Of a DNA stretch of 64,000 nt, positions 10,838 through 18,045 are shown piece after piece. The stretch's first letter is position 1, and every line of letters starts with the position of its first letter. The DNA comes from Methylobacterium sp. GXS13 (GTDB lineage: Bacteria > Pseudomonadota > Alphaproteobacteria > Rhizobiales > Beijerinckiaceae): NCBI RefSeq assembly GCF_001455965.1, contig NZ_LKKO01000047.1:124001-188000 (forward strand), read 5' to 3'. The translations under genes and the position numbers were made by a program. The notes under the pieces are model-generated. The model worked only from the letters and a program-made list of their open reading frames with translations, was not told the DNA's origin and searched no databases.

Positions 10838-11755
10838 TCAGGCGCCGAGCCGGAAGGCCGGTTCCAGCAGGCCGCGGGCGCCGACATCGACCAAAAAAGT
10901 CCGGCCGTGCTCGGGATCGGCGGCGCGCTCGGCCGCGTCCATGCCCTCGTAGGCGGAGGTGACCAGCAGCCGGTCGAGGTCGCGGCCCGCGAAGGTCGGG
11001 CAGGTCGGCTGCCGCACCGGGACCGGCACGGTGCGGACACGCTCGCCGGCGGGACTGTAGGCATCGAGGCAAGCGGCGCCGAAGCGGGCCGTCCAGATCA
11101 GGCCCTCCGCATCGACCGCGGCACCGTCGATGCCCCCTTCGCCGCCGCGATGATCGTAATGGGTTTCGATCGGGCCGTTCGGCAGTCCCGTCCTGGGATC
11201 GAGCGCCACCCGACGCAGCAGACCTTCATCGGTATCGACGAAGTAGCCGGTGGCGCCGTCCGGCGAGAAGCTGATGCCGTTCGGGATGGTCAAGCCGCCG
11301 AACAAGCGGCGCACCCGGGTGCCGGCGACATGGTAGATCGAGCCGCGTCCCTTCGCGGCGTCCCGATCCATCGTGCCGATCCAGAGTGCTCCGCACGGGT
11401 GGACGCGGCCGTCATTGGACCGGTTGCCTTTCAGCTCCTCCTCGAGCGGACAGAGCATCCGGATATCGCCGTCCCGGATCGCCCGGACATAGAGGCCGTC
11501 CTCGGCCGACAGCAGCTGGTGCCCCCCGTCGATCGCCGCGATGTCGCTGCACTGGAACGGCAAGACGTGGACGAGGGCCTTGCAGGATCCGGAGACCGGT
11601 TTTTCGAACAAACGCGCTTCGAGGATGTCGACCCACCACGCCGTGTTCGTGCGCGGATCGTAGCTCGGCCCTTCACCGAGGTGGCAGCGGACCTGGCTCA
11701 GAACACAGGCGTCGTGCAAACAATCCAAAAGACCAATCCCGCTTGTGCCGATCAA
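10838..11755 (-). CDS. SMP-30/gluconolactonase family protein
   Basis: A 305-residue six-bladed beta-propeller protein, likely a sugar lactonase acting on gluconolactone or a similar aldonolactone. Metal ligands of the family are present: Glu in LGEGPSYDP near residue 27, Asn in TIPNGISFSPDG and Asp in GGIDGAAVD. The GALWIGTMD strand is typical. There is no signal peptide. The start is uncertain: TTG 11755 gives the longest product, while a later TTG in the same frame would place the start closer to the conserved LGEGP motif. It is the likely first gene of a pair with the GH15 gene. Confidence 0.85.
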   Translation of the reverse strand: MIGTSGIGLLDCLHDACVLSQVRCHLGEGPSYDPRTNTAWWVDILEARLFEKPVSGSCKALVHVLPFQCSDIAAIDGGHQLLSAEDGLYVRAIRDGDIRMLCPLEEELKGNRSNDGRVHPCGALWIGTMDRDAAKGRGSIYHVAGTRVRRLFGGLTIPNGISFSPDGATGYFVDTDEGLLRRVALDPRTGLPNGPIETHYDHRGGEGGIDGAAVDAEGLIWTARFGAACLDAYSPAGERVRTVPVPVRQPTCPTFAGRDLDRLLVTSAYEGMDAAERAADPEHGRTFLVDVGARGLLEPAFRLGA

Positions 11756-11779
11756 AATCTGGGTGACAAGGGCGCCGGT

Positions 11780-12040
11780 TCAGCACTCGTCGCAGATGCT
11801 GCCGAGGACAGAATCGAGAGCTTTCTGCCGCTCCGTCCGCTCGTGCGGATCGTGCAACGGCGCGGCCGCACGGCCCGGCGGGACGGTCTGGCCCACCGGG
11901 GATCGATAGGGGGCGTTCACCGTCGTCTCGGGACCGCCACCGGTGCCCGTGTAGGGACCGGCCTGCGCCGCACCCAGGCATGCCGGCGACACGATCAGGA
12001 CGACGACCAATCCAGCCCGCTTCAGGCTCAAGCGTGTCAT
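11780..12040 (-). CDS. Small secreted protein of unknown function
   Basis: An 86-residue protein with an N-terminal signal sequence (MTRLSLKRAGLVVVLIVSPA, cleavage near AAQA). The mature part is about 60 residues, rich in Gly, Pro and charged residues, and ends with two cysteines (SICDEC). ATG 12040 has GAGGAGAG upstream, which decides the start over longer in-frame extensions that run into a repeat element. No family recognised. It lies just upstream of the SMP-30 gene, 24 bases before that frame begins. Confidence 0.65.
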   Translation of the reverse strand: MTRLSLKRAGLVVVLIVSPACLGAAQAGPYTGTGGGPETTVNAPYRSPVGQTVPPGRAAAPLHDPHERTERQKALDSVLGSICDEC

Positions 12041-12157
12041 GGGGCGCGCTCTCCTCGCAGCTTGGGGTGTGTTGTCCAGTTGTGTCGAAGCGTGGCGCCG
12101 CCGCTGGCCGATACCCCGCCCCTCACGCGTTCGGTAGGCAGCATTTGAAGCACCGAG

Positions 12158-12273
12158 CTCTCCCCCTCCCCCTGAAGAGAGGGGCGAGGGGTGGGGGTGG
12201 CTCCGCATGGGGCGCAGCGGTGCCTTCTGATCCACCCCCACCTCGAACTCCTCCCCGCAAGGGGGAGGAGAGC
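12158..12273 (-). repeat. GC-rich inverted-repeat element, family A, copy 1
   Basis: An imperfect inverted repeat with C-rich and G-rich arms: CTCCCCCTCCCCCT ... GTGGGGGTGG on the left, CCACCCCCACCTCGAACTCC and TCCCCGCAAGGGGGAGGAG on the right, around a spacer containing GCGCAGCGGTGCCTTCTGA. The same order of words recurs at 16682-16793 and, inverted, at 25278-25390. It fills the non-coding gap 12041-12327. No open frame in it looks coding. Confidence 0.75.
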
Positions 12274-12327
12274 AGGCGCCGCCTACCGTCCGCCCGTCGT
12301 TTTTTCGGGAAAGGAAGCCAAGGCCGC

Positions 12328-12588
12328 TCAGCAGCGGTTTCCGCCGGCGGTCTGACCGTACTGCTTCACGGGACGGGTCTGCTGGTTGGCGTTGCCTTCG
12401 GCGGCCGAACTCATCGGGCAGCCCTCGTAGTAGGGGCCGTCGTGCACACCGAAACCGAGCGAATGGGTGGCCTCCACGTCATAGGGCGCGAAACCGGTCC
12501 AGCGGGCGCCGTTGTCGGCCATAGCAGACGAGATTGGAGCAACGCCAAGGACAAGGGCGGCGGCGATGGCGGCGATACAGGTCTTCAC
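12328..12588 (-). CDS. Small secreted protein of unknown function
   Basis: An 86-residue protein: signal peptide (MKTCIAAIAAALVLGVAPIS, cleavage near AMA), then a mature domain of about 60 residues with WTGFAPYDVEATHSLGFG and two cysteines. The chosen start is GTG 12588, which gives a textbook MKT signal peptide; TTG 12600 is in frame but sits one base from the GGAGC ribosome site. It is conserved in style with other short exported proteins of methylobacteria. No function assigned. Confidence 0.7.
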   Translation of the reverse strand: MKTCIAAIAAALVLGVAPISSAMADNGARWTGFAPYDVEATHSLGFGVHDGPYYEGCPMSSAAEGNANQQTRPVKQYGQTAGGNRC

Positions 12589-12943
12589 GGTTATACTCAA
12601 GCTCCTACAAGTACGGCTCGATGGTTCGAACCCGTTTCCTCTTGCTTGAGACTAAAGATGGGGGGCCGCCTCCCGCCGTGACGTGCCGGCGCGCACGCAC
12701 CGGCGGGGATTAAATCGAGCCGGGCATTATCACGGGGCTGCGCGTGGTGCGCTGTCGATTTACAACTTTTGATTAAGAGGTCTGTTGCTGGCGCGCCGCC
12801 ACGATGGCTTCGGCTGGGGACACCCTGCGGCGGCGGCCGTCATGTTGCCGACCGCTCTGGAAGATCATTCGATGGACGTATCCACCCGGTTGTTCCGGGG
12901 CGGCGTGCCGATCCGACAGTTCGCCCTGCCTGGCAGCGCAGCC
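12589..12943. other. Non-coding stretch upstream of the small secreted gene and after phnE
   Basis: About 355 bases with somewhat lower GC near 12755-12785 (ACAACTTTTGATTAAGAGG), likely promoter DNA for the secreted protein read leftwards. GGTTCGAACCC at 12616-12626 looks like a tRNA T-loop but no cloverleaf surrounds it. Nothing else recognised. Confidence 0.4.
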
Positions 12944-13756
12944 TTACAGAACCCTCGCCCGCACCGTCGTGACGAGGATCTCAGCCACGATGACGACCCC
13001 GAAGATCGCGGCCAGCACCACCGCAACCTGGTCCCAGTAGAGCAGGTTCAGGGCCGTATCGAGCGCGACCCCGATTCCCCCGGCCCCGACCAGGCCGAGC
13101 ACGGCGGATTCACGGATGTTGATGTCCCAGCGGAACAGCGCGATCGACCAGAAGGCCGGCTTCACCTGCGGCCAGTAGCCGAGCAGCAACGTGGCGCGCC
13201 GCCCGGCCCCGGCAGCCTGCAGCGCCTCGATCGAGCCGCGGTTCGATTCCTCCAGCGCTTCCGCCAGGAGCTTGCCGGTGAAGCCCACCGAGCGGAGCGC
13301 GATCGCCAGGGTCCCGGCGAGCGGTCCCGGGCCGAACACCGCCACGAACAGCAGCGCCCAGACCAGGGAATTCACCGACCGGGAGGTCACGAACACGAAC
13401 TTGGCGAACAGGTTCAGGGGCAGGCTGGGGGTGACGTTGCGGGCGGCGAGCAGCCCGATCGGCACAGCGATCACGATGGCGATCAGCGTGCCCAGCGTCG
13501 CGATATGCAGGGTCTCCACCAGCGCGCGCAGGGTCGGCCCGATATAGCCGGCATCCATCGGCCACATCCGGCCGAACAGGTCGGCCATCTGGTCCGGGGC
13601 GTCGTAGAGGAATTCCGGGATCACCTCGATCGTGCGCAGGCTCGCCACGAAGGCCGCCACGGCGCACAGGGTGAAGGCGAGGCGCGCCAGCCGCTTCCAC
13701 GGCGAGAAGCGCTGCCAGCGGCGCGGCGGGGCCGCGAGGGCGGCTCCCGCGCTCAC
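12944..13756 (-). CDS. phnE: Phosphonate-type ABC transporter permease (second PhnE)
   Basis: Inner-membrane permease of an importer for phosphonate, phosphite or a similar anion. The 270-residue protein has about six membrane segments and the binding-protein-dependent transport signature near residues 165-185 (EALEESNRGSIEALQAAGAG), where the ATPase docks. Its start overlaps the stop of the upstream permease gene by four bases, so the two are translationally coupled. It is the last gene of phnD-C-E-E. The two permeases are distinct and presumably form a heterodimer. Confidence 0.9.
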   Translation of the reverse strand: MSAGAALAAPPRRWQRFSPWKRLARLAFTLCAVAAFVASLRTIEVIPEFLYDAPDQMADLFGRMWPMDAGYIGPTLRALVETLHIATLGTLIAIVIAVPIGLLAARNVTPSLPLNLFAKFVFVTSRSVNSLVWALLFVAVFGPGPLAGTLAIALRSVGFTGKLLAEALEESNRGSIEALQAAGAGRRATLLLGYWPQVKPAFWSIALFRWDINIRESAVLGLVGAGGIGVALDTALNLLYWDQVAVVLAAIFGVVIVAEILVTTVRARVL

Positions 13757-14559
13757 TGGAACACCGCCCGGGCCCAGCCCGAGACGATCTCAGCCACCAT
13801 GATCAACGCGACGATGACGATCAGGATCGCCAGCACCACGTCGTAGTCGAAGCGCTGGTAGGCGGTGAACAGGGTCGCCCCGATGCCGCCGCCGCCCACG
13901 ATCCCGACCATGGTCGAGTTCCGCAGGTTGGAATCGAGCTGGTAGGTGGCGAACCCGATAAAGCGCGGCAGCACCTGCGGCTGCACGCCCATGATCAGCG
14001 TCGACAGGAAGCCGGCGCCGGTCGCCCGCACCGCCTCGACCTGCTTGAGCGAGATCTCCTCGATCGCCTCGGCGAACAGCTTGGCGATGAAGCCGACGGA
14101 CGCGACGATCAGCGCCATCACGCCGGCCAGCGCCCCGAAGCCGATTGCCTTCACGAACAGGATCGCCACGATGATCGGGTGGAACGACCGGCACAGGGCG
14201 ATCAGCGCCCGGGTCGGCCAGGTCACCCAGGCCGGCATCAGGTTGCGGGCGGCGAGAAAGCCGATCGGCAGGGCGATCACGATCCCGACCACCGTGGCGA
14301 TCACGGCGATCTGCACGCTCTCGACGATGCCGGACTGGATCAGCTCCCACCGGGAGAAGTTCGGCGGGAACATCCGGGCCAGGAACTGGCGGCCGTGGGT
14401 CAGCCCGGTGGCGAAGCGCTCGGGCGCGAAGCCGAGCTGGCTCGCGGCGTAGACCGCGTAGAGCGCGAGCAGCAGCCAGCCGGCCCGGGCGGTCCAGTTG
14501 GGGCGGAAGGCGATGCGGGCGGCCGCGCTCCGGTCGGCCGGTTGGGGTGCGGCGCTCAT
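13753..14559 (-). CDS. phnE: Phosphonate-type ABC transporter permease (first PhnE)
   Basis: A 268-residue inner-membrane permease with about six hydrophobic segments and the EAA-type loop EAIEEISLKQVEAVRATGAG. It pairs with the following permease. Its start overlaps the ATPase stop codon by four bases and its own stop overlaps the next gene in the same way, so expression is coupled along the operon. The N-terminal 30 residues are cytoplasmic and basic. The transported substrate within the phosphonate/phosphite group cannot be read from the permease. Confidence 0.9.
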   Translation of the reverse strand: MSAAPQPADRSAAARIAFRPNWTARAGWLLLALYAVYAASQLGFAPERFATGLTHGRQFLARMFPPNFSRWELIQSGIVESVQIAVIATVVGIVIALPIGFLAARNLMPAWVTWPTRALIALCRSFHPIIVAILFVKAIGFGALAGVMALIVASVGFIAKLFAEAIEEISLKQVEAVRATGAGFLSTLIMGVQPQVLPRFIGFATYQLDSNLRNSTMVGIVGGGGIGATLFTAYQRFDYDVVLAILIVIVALIMVAEIVSGWARAVFQ

Positions 14560-15365
14560 TCGAGCCAGTCCTCGCCGCCATAGATGCCGCGCAGGTCGCG
14601 CTCGCTCAGGCGGTCGGGCGGCCCGTCATAGACGACGTGGCCGCCCGACATGCCGACGATCCGCGTGGCGAAGCGCTGGGCCAGCGCCACGTTGTGGATG
14701 TTGACGACCACCGGCACCCCGCGCTCGGCCGCGAGCCGCGACAGGATCTCCATGATCTCCACGGAGCTCTTGGGATCGAGGGACGAGGTCGGCTCGTCGG
14801 CCAGCACGATCTCCGGCTCCTGCATGATCGCTCGGGCGATGCCGACCCGCTGACGCTGGCCGCCCGACAGGGCATCGGCCCGGCGCGTCGCGAAGCCCGA
14901 CAGGCCGACCGCGTCGAGCAGGTCGAAGGCGCGCTGGATATCGGCCTCGGGAAACCGCCGCAGCCAGGCCCGCCAGACCGGCACGTAGCCGAGGCGCCCG
15001 CACAGCAGGTTCTCCATCACGGACAGGCGCTCGACCAGATTGTATTCCTGGAACACCATCCCGATCCGCCGCCGCGCCCGGCGCAAGGATCGGCCGGAGA
15101 GCTTGGCCAGATCCTCGCCGCGGAACAGGATCTCACCGGCCGTTGGCTGGACCAGCCGGTTGATGCACCGGATCAGCGTGCTCTTGCCGGTGCCGGACGG
15201 TCCGATGATCGCGGTGAGGCCCGTGCCCGGCACCACGAGGTCGATGCCTCGCAGGACCGGCTGCCCGGCCCGGTATTCCTTGACGAGGCCGCGGATCACC
15301 AGGGCGCGCGGATCCTCCGCCCGCGGCTCGATCCCGGGGGCGCGCAGCGCGGCGCCGGCCGTCAC
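14556..15365 (-). CDS. phnC: Phosphonate-type ABC transporter ATP-binding protein
   Basis: The 269-residue ATPase powers the importer from the cytoplasmic side. Walker A is GPSGTGKST, the Q-loop is VFQEYNLVERLSVMEN (typical PhnC wording), the signature is LSGGQRQRVGIARAI and Walker B is IVLADEPTSSLDP, followed by the H-loop histidine in VVNIHNVAL. The GTG start at 15365 overlaps the phnD stop (GTGA), giving translational coupling. The first 25 residues are an extra Ala/Pro-rich tail before the conserved core. Confidence 0.93.
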   Translation of the reverse strand: MTAGAALRAPGIEPRAEDPRALVIRGLVKEYRAGQPVLRGIDLVVPGTGLTAIIGPSGTGKSTLIRCINRLVQPTAGEILFRGEDLAKLSGRSLRRARRRIGMVFQEYNLVERLSVMENLLCGRLGYVPVWRAWLRRFPEADIQRAFDLLDAVGLSGFATRRADALSGGQRQRVGIARAIMQEPEIVLADEPTSSLDPKSSVEIMEILSRLAAERGVPVVVNIHNVALAQRFATRIVGMSGGHVVYDGPPDRLSERDLRGIYGGEDWLE

Positions 15366-16384
15366 GGCTTGCCCTCGGCGTCGGCCTTCTTGCGCGCGGC
15401 CTCGGCCTCCCGGGCCGCCTCGCGCTCGTAGGCGGCCTTGTTGTAGGGGGTCCCTGAATCCTCCGCGACCTTGCGCACGATCGCCCAATCCTTGAGGTAG
15501 GTGATCGGCGCGAACCGGTCGTCGCCCTCGAAATCCTTGACCATGTCGGGCGGGAAGCGGAAGTCGTAGAAGCACTGCTTCAGCTTCTCGGCGAGTTCCG
15601 GCTTGAGATCGTGCGCGTAGGCGAAGCCCGAACTCGGGAACTTCTCGCTCGTGTAGATGATCCGGTAGTCGTCGCCCTTGATCGTGCCGCGGGCGACCAT
15701 GCGATTGAACACGTCGGAGGCCACCGGGGCGGCATCGTAGTCGCCGGTGCCGACGCCGAGCGCCGACTTGTCGTGTCCGCCGGAATAGACGACCTTGTAA
15801 TCCTCGCCGGGCTTCAGGCCCTCCCCGGGAAACAGCGCCTTCGGGGCGAGGTTGCCGGAGTTCGACGACGGCGCGGTGTGGGCGACGCGCTTGCCCTTGA
15901 GGTCGGCGAGCGTCTTGTACGGGCTGCTCGCCTTCACGACGACGATCAGGTTGTAGCCCTCGGGCCCCTTCTCGGTGCCCTTGGCGGCGAACGGCACCGC
16001 CCCGGCCATGTTCACCGCAAAGCCCAGCGGCCCGGTGGAGAAGCCGGCGACGGTGAGCCGTCCGGAACGCATCGCCTCGATTTCCGCCGAGTTCGACTGG
16101 ACCGGATAATAGACGACGCGCTTGCCCGTGCATTGCGACATGTAGGTCGTGAACGGCTTGAACGCATTCTCGTAGACGGCGGGATCCTCGACCGGCGTGT
16201 AGGCGAACACGATGACGCTCGGGTCGCGCATCTTGGCCGGGATATCGGCGACGAGATCCTGATTGGCGTCGCAGTAGGTGTCGTCGAGCTGGCCGCGATT
16301 CGCGCATTCCGCGGCCCGCGCGGGCGACAGGAGGCCGAATCCACAGAGCAGCGCCAAGGCCGCGCCGTACCGAGCGAGTGTCAC
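15362..16384 (-). CDS. phnD: Phosphonate/phosphite-type ABC transporter substrate-binding protein
   Basis: A periplasmic binding protein of 340 residues: signal peptide at about 1-23 (ending SPARAA), then a PhnD-like type II fold. Landmarks are VIVFAYTPVEDPAVYENAFK, the Ser/Thr-rich ligand motifs GFSTGPLGFAVN, TAPSSNSGNL and DYDAAPVASDVF, and a charged C-terminal tail. GTG 16384 has AGGGAGAGAG upstream, which favours it over a longer frame. It is the first gene of the operon; a 21-base dyad lies 49 bases upstream. No C-P lyase or phosphonatase gene is nearby, so phosphite or a scavenging role is possible. Confidence 0.92.
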   Translation of the reverse strand: MTLARYGAALALLCGFGLLSPARAAECANRGQLDDTYCDANQDLVADIPAKMRDPSVIVFAYTPVEDPAVYENAFKPFTTYMSQCTGKRVVYYPVQSNSAEIEAMRSGRLTVAGFSTGPLGFAVNMAGAVPFAAKGTEKGPEGYNLIVVVKASSPYKTLADLKGKRVAHTAPSSNSGNLAPKALFPGEGLKPGEDYKVVYSGGHDKSALGVGTGDYDAAPVASDVFNRMVARGTIKGDDYRIIYTSEKFPSSGFAYAHDLKPELAEKLKQCFYDFRFPPDMVKDFEGDDRFAPITYLKDWAIVRKVAEDSGTPYNKAAYEREAAREAEAARKKADAEGKP

Positions 16385-16432
16385 GCGTCTCTCTCCCTGC
16401 GGAGCGGTGCCCTGAGGCCCACCCCGTCCCGT

Positions 16433-16453
16433 CGTCACCCGGTTGGGGTGACG
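16433..16453. promoter_or_regulatory. Dyad symmetry upstream of phnD
   Basis: Perfect 8-base arms CGTCACCC (16433-16440) and GGGTGACG (16446-16453) with a 5-base spacer, 49 bases before the phnD start. The position suits an operator or the 5' leader hairpin of the operon. I do not recognise the regulator; it does not look like a Pho box. Confidence 0.4.
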
Positions 16454-16681
16454 CTTCCCTTTCCCAACTTGTAGGTGGCGGGCTTCGGATTAGGCAAGGT
16501 TGGATGTGCGTGGGGGGTGAAGGAAAGCCGGCTTATGAAGCGGAGAACGGGCAAAGCCCGGACCGCCGATTTTGATGGGAGAAGTCTGATCGAGCCCGAC
16601 ACACCCCCTCCCCCTCTACGGGGGGCTAGCGGCTTCACACTTCAAAAAGCTCTATCGCAAGTCTCTGAAACACAACGCGTT

Positions 16682-16793
16682 TCCCCTCCCCCTTGCGGGG
16701 AGGGGTCAGGGGTGGGGGTGGTGCCGGACAAGGCGCAGTGGTGCCTTCTGAGCGACCCCCACCTCCAACTCCTCCCCGCAAGGGGGAGGAGAG
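16682..16793 (-). repeat. GC-rich inverted-repeat element, family A, copy 2
   Basis: Read on the minus strand it starts CTCCTCCCCCTTGCGGGGAG, continues with a GGAGGTGGGGGT word, a middle containing GCTCAGAAGGCACCACTGCG, then CACCACCCCCACCCCTGACC and CCCTCCCCGCAAGGGGGAGG. It is nearly identical to the copy at 25278-25390. A flank near 16820-16850 (GTGTGAATATCGTTGCTGCG) also recurs at that locus. The rest of 16454-16884 has no credible gene. Confidence 0.8.
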
Positions 16794-16884
16794 CGCGCCG
16801 CGCTTTCCGCGAGCCGTTGTGTGAATATCGTTGCTGCGGGGGAAGGGAGACGTGTTTCGTCCGGACGCGCCAGTGACAGTCTCG

Positions 16885-17250
16885 TCAGGGCACCACGCGG
16901 CCGACCGCGGTCTGCGGCGGGCTGAAGGAGGCGATCGGGAGATCGCAGAAGCAACGCACGCCGAGCGGACGCGGACCCGGGAGCGGGCAGGCGAACGGCT
17001 TCGGGCCGGTCAGGCCCTGCTGGATGGCGTCGCAATTGAAACCGACCGGCTGGCCTTCGCGGCGGCGAGGGGCCCGGCGGTAGCCACCCTCCTCGGCCGG
17101 ATCGTCGTAGCCGGGCGGCGGCCCGCCATAGCCGCCTCCATATTGCGCGACCGCCGCCGTACCCGGGAGCGCCGCAGCGAGCACCAAGGCGGCGAGCGTG
17201 AGCCGGAACGGAGCCCGCAGCCCGGACCGGCCATGTATGGGGAGGCGCAT
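16885..17250 (-). CDS. Small secreted Gly/Pro-rich protein
   Basis: A 121-residue protein: a basic N-terminus, a hydrophobic signal core (LTLAALVLAAALPGTAAVAQ), a short Gly/Tyr/Pro linker (YGGGYGGPPPGYDD), then a compact domain with four cysteines (FNCDAIQQ, FACPLPG, RCFCDLP). ATG 17250 has AAGGA upstream and is preferred over the ATG at 17280. Cysteine spacing suggests two disulfides in the periplasm. No family recognised. Confidence 0.65.
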   Translation of the reverse strand: MRLPIHGRSGLRAPFRLTLAALVLAAALPGTAAVAQYGGGYGGPPPGYDDPAEEGGYRRAPRRREGQPVGFNCDAIQQGLTGPKPFACPLPGPRPLGVRCFCDLPIASFSPPQTAVGRVVP

Positions 17251-17326
17251 TCCTGATCCTTTCGCGCGCAGCAGGCTCATCACCCGCGCGCTTGCGACTT
17301 CGACGGCAATACCGGCGAAAACGAGA

Positions 17327-17357
17327 CGGCCCGCCCCCGGAAACCGGAAGCGGGCCG
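17327..17357 (-). terminator. Terminator hairpin after the phasin gene
   Basis: Arms CGGCCCGC (17327-17334) and GCGGGCCG (17350-17357) enclose a loop that itself holds CCGG pairs. Read on the minus strand it is followed by TCTCGTTTT, as expected for an intrinsic terminator about 30 bases after the phasin stop codon. Confidence 0.65.
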
Positions 17358-17383
17358 CTGGTGCGATCACCGACGCGCAGGTG

Positions 17384-17872
17384 TCAGTGCGTCGAGCGGT
17401 CGGCGGCGTCCTGGACGTTCTGGCCGGCCTGCCGGGCGGCATCCTGGCCCTGCTCCATGGCCTTGCGCGCTTCCTCGGCGCTCTGCTGCATCGCCGACTT
17501 GGCACGCTCGGCGCCCTGCTGCATCGCGCTCTGGGCGATGCCGCTGAACTCCTTCGCCTGCGCCTGGATGGCGGCGAACTGGCTGCGCACGAACTCGGCC
17601 TGATGCTGCATCGCCTCCTGCACGTCGCGCGAGCGGACGAGCTTCTGCGCGAGGTCGAACGCGGCGTTCACGTTCTGCTCGGCGTATTCGAAACCGCGGG
17701 ACGAGACGTCCTGCGCATTGGTGCGGGCGACCTCGGCCGAACCCTTGACGGTGTCGGCGGTCCGGCGGGCGGCACCGATGAAGCTGTCGAACGCCTTACG
17801 GGCCTGCTCGACGCTCTTCTCGGCGAAATCGCGCATCTCGGTCGGGACTTCGTAGTTCGGGGGGGTGCTCAT
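17384..17872 (-). CDS. Phasin family protein
   Basis: A 162-residue protein that should coat polyhydroxyalkanoate granules. It has the phasin_2 style: MSTPPNYEVPTEMRDFAEKS, EQARKAFDSFIGAARRT, then a long amphipathic helix with AEFVRSQFAAIQAQAKEFSG and a C-terminal Gln/Ala-rich coiled coil. There is no signal peptide. ATG 17872 has AGGAGACGAGC directly upstream. A perfect TTGTGCA-C-TGCACAA palindrome 37 bases upstream matches the TGC-N3-GCA type of site bound by the PHA repressor PhaR, so expression is probably tied to PHA accumulation. The gene stands alone. Confidence 0.88.
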   Translation of the reverse strand: MSTPPNYEVPTEMRDFAEKSVEQARKAFDSFIGAARRTADTVKGSAEVARTNAQDVSSRGFEYAEQNVNAAFDLAQKLVRSRDVQEAMQHQAEFVRSQFAAIQAQAKEFSGIAQSAMQQGAERAKSAMQQSAEEARKAMEQGQDAARQAGQNVQDAADRSTH

Positions 17873-17908
17873 GCTCGTCTCCTCTTTTATTCGGCTGTTG
17901 ATGGCGCC

Positions 17909-17923
17909 TTGTGCACTGCACAA
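17909..17923. promoter_or_regulatory. Candidate PhaR operator before the phasin gene
   Basis: A perfect 7-1-7 palindrome, TTGTGCACTGCACAA, 37-51 bases upstream of the phasin ATG. Its core TGC-N3-GCA agrees with sites known for PhaR in Rhodobacter and Paracoccus (TGC-rich, CTGC-N3-GCAG). The PhaR gene itself is not in this window. Confidence 0.55.
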
Positions 17924-18045
17924 TAACTGATTCGCCGCCATATGCCACCTGCGCCGCAGTCATTAAGGTTGACATGACGTAAACGTGTGACGGTTGGCGC
18001 AAGAGTCCAGCGTCGCAACGCAGGGCGCTTTACAATAGGGGTACG

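Noticed and set aside
12616..12626. GGTTCGAACCC resembling a tRNA T-loop
   Set aside because: No acceptor stem, anticodon arm or 70-base cloverleaf can be built around it.
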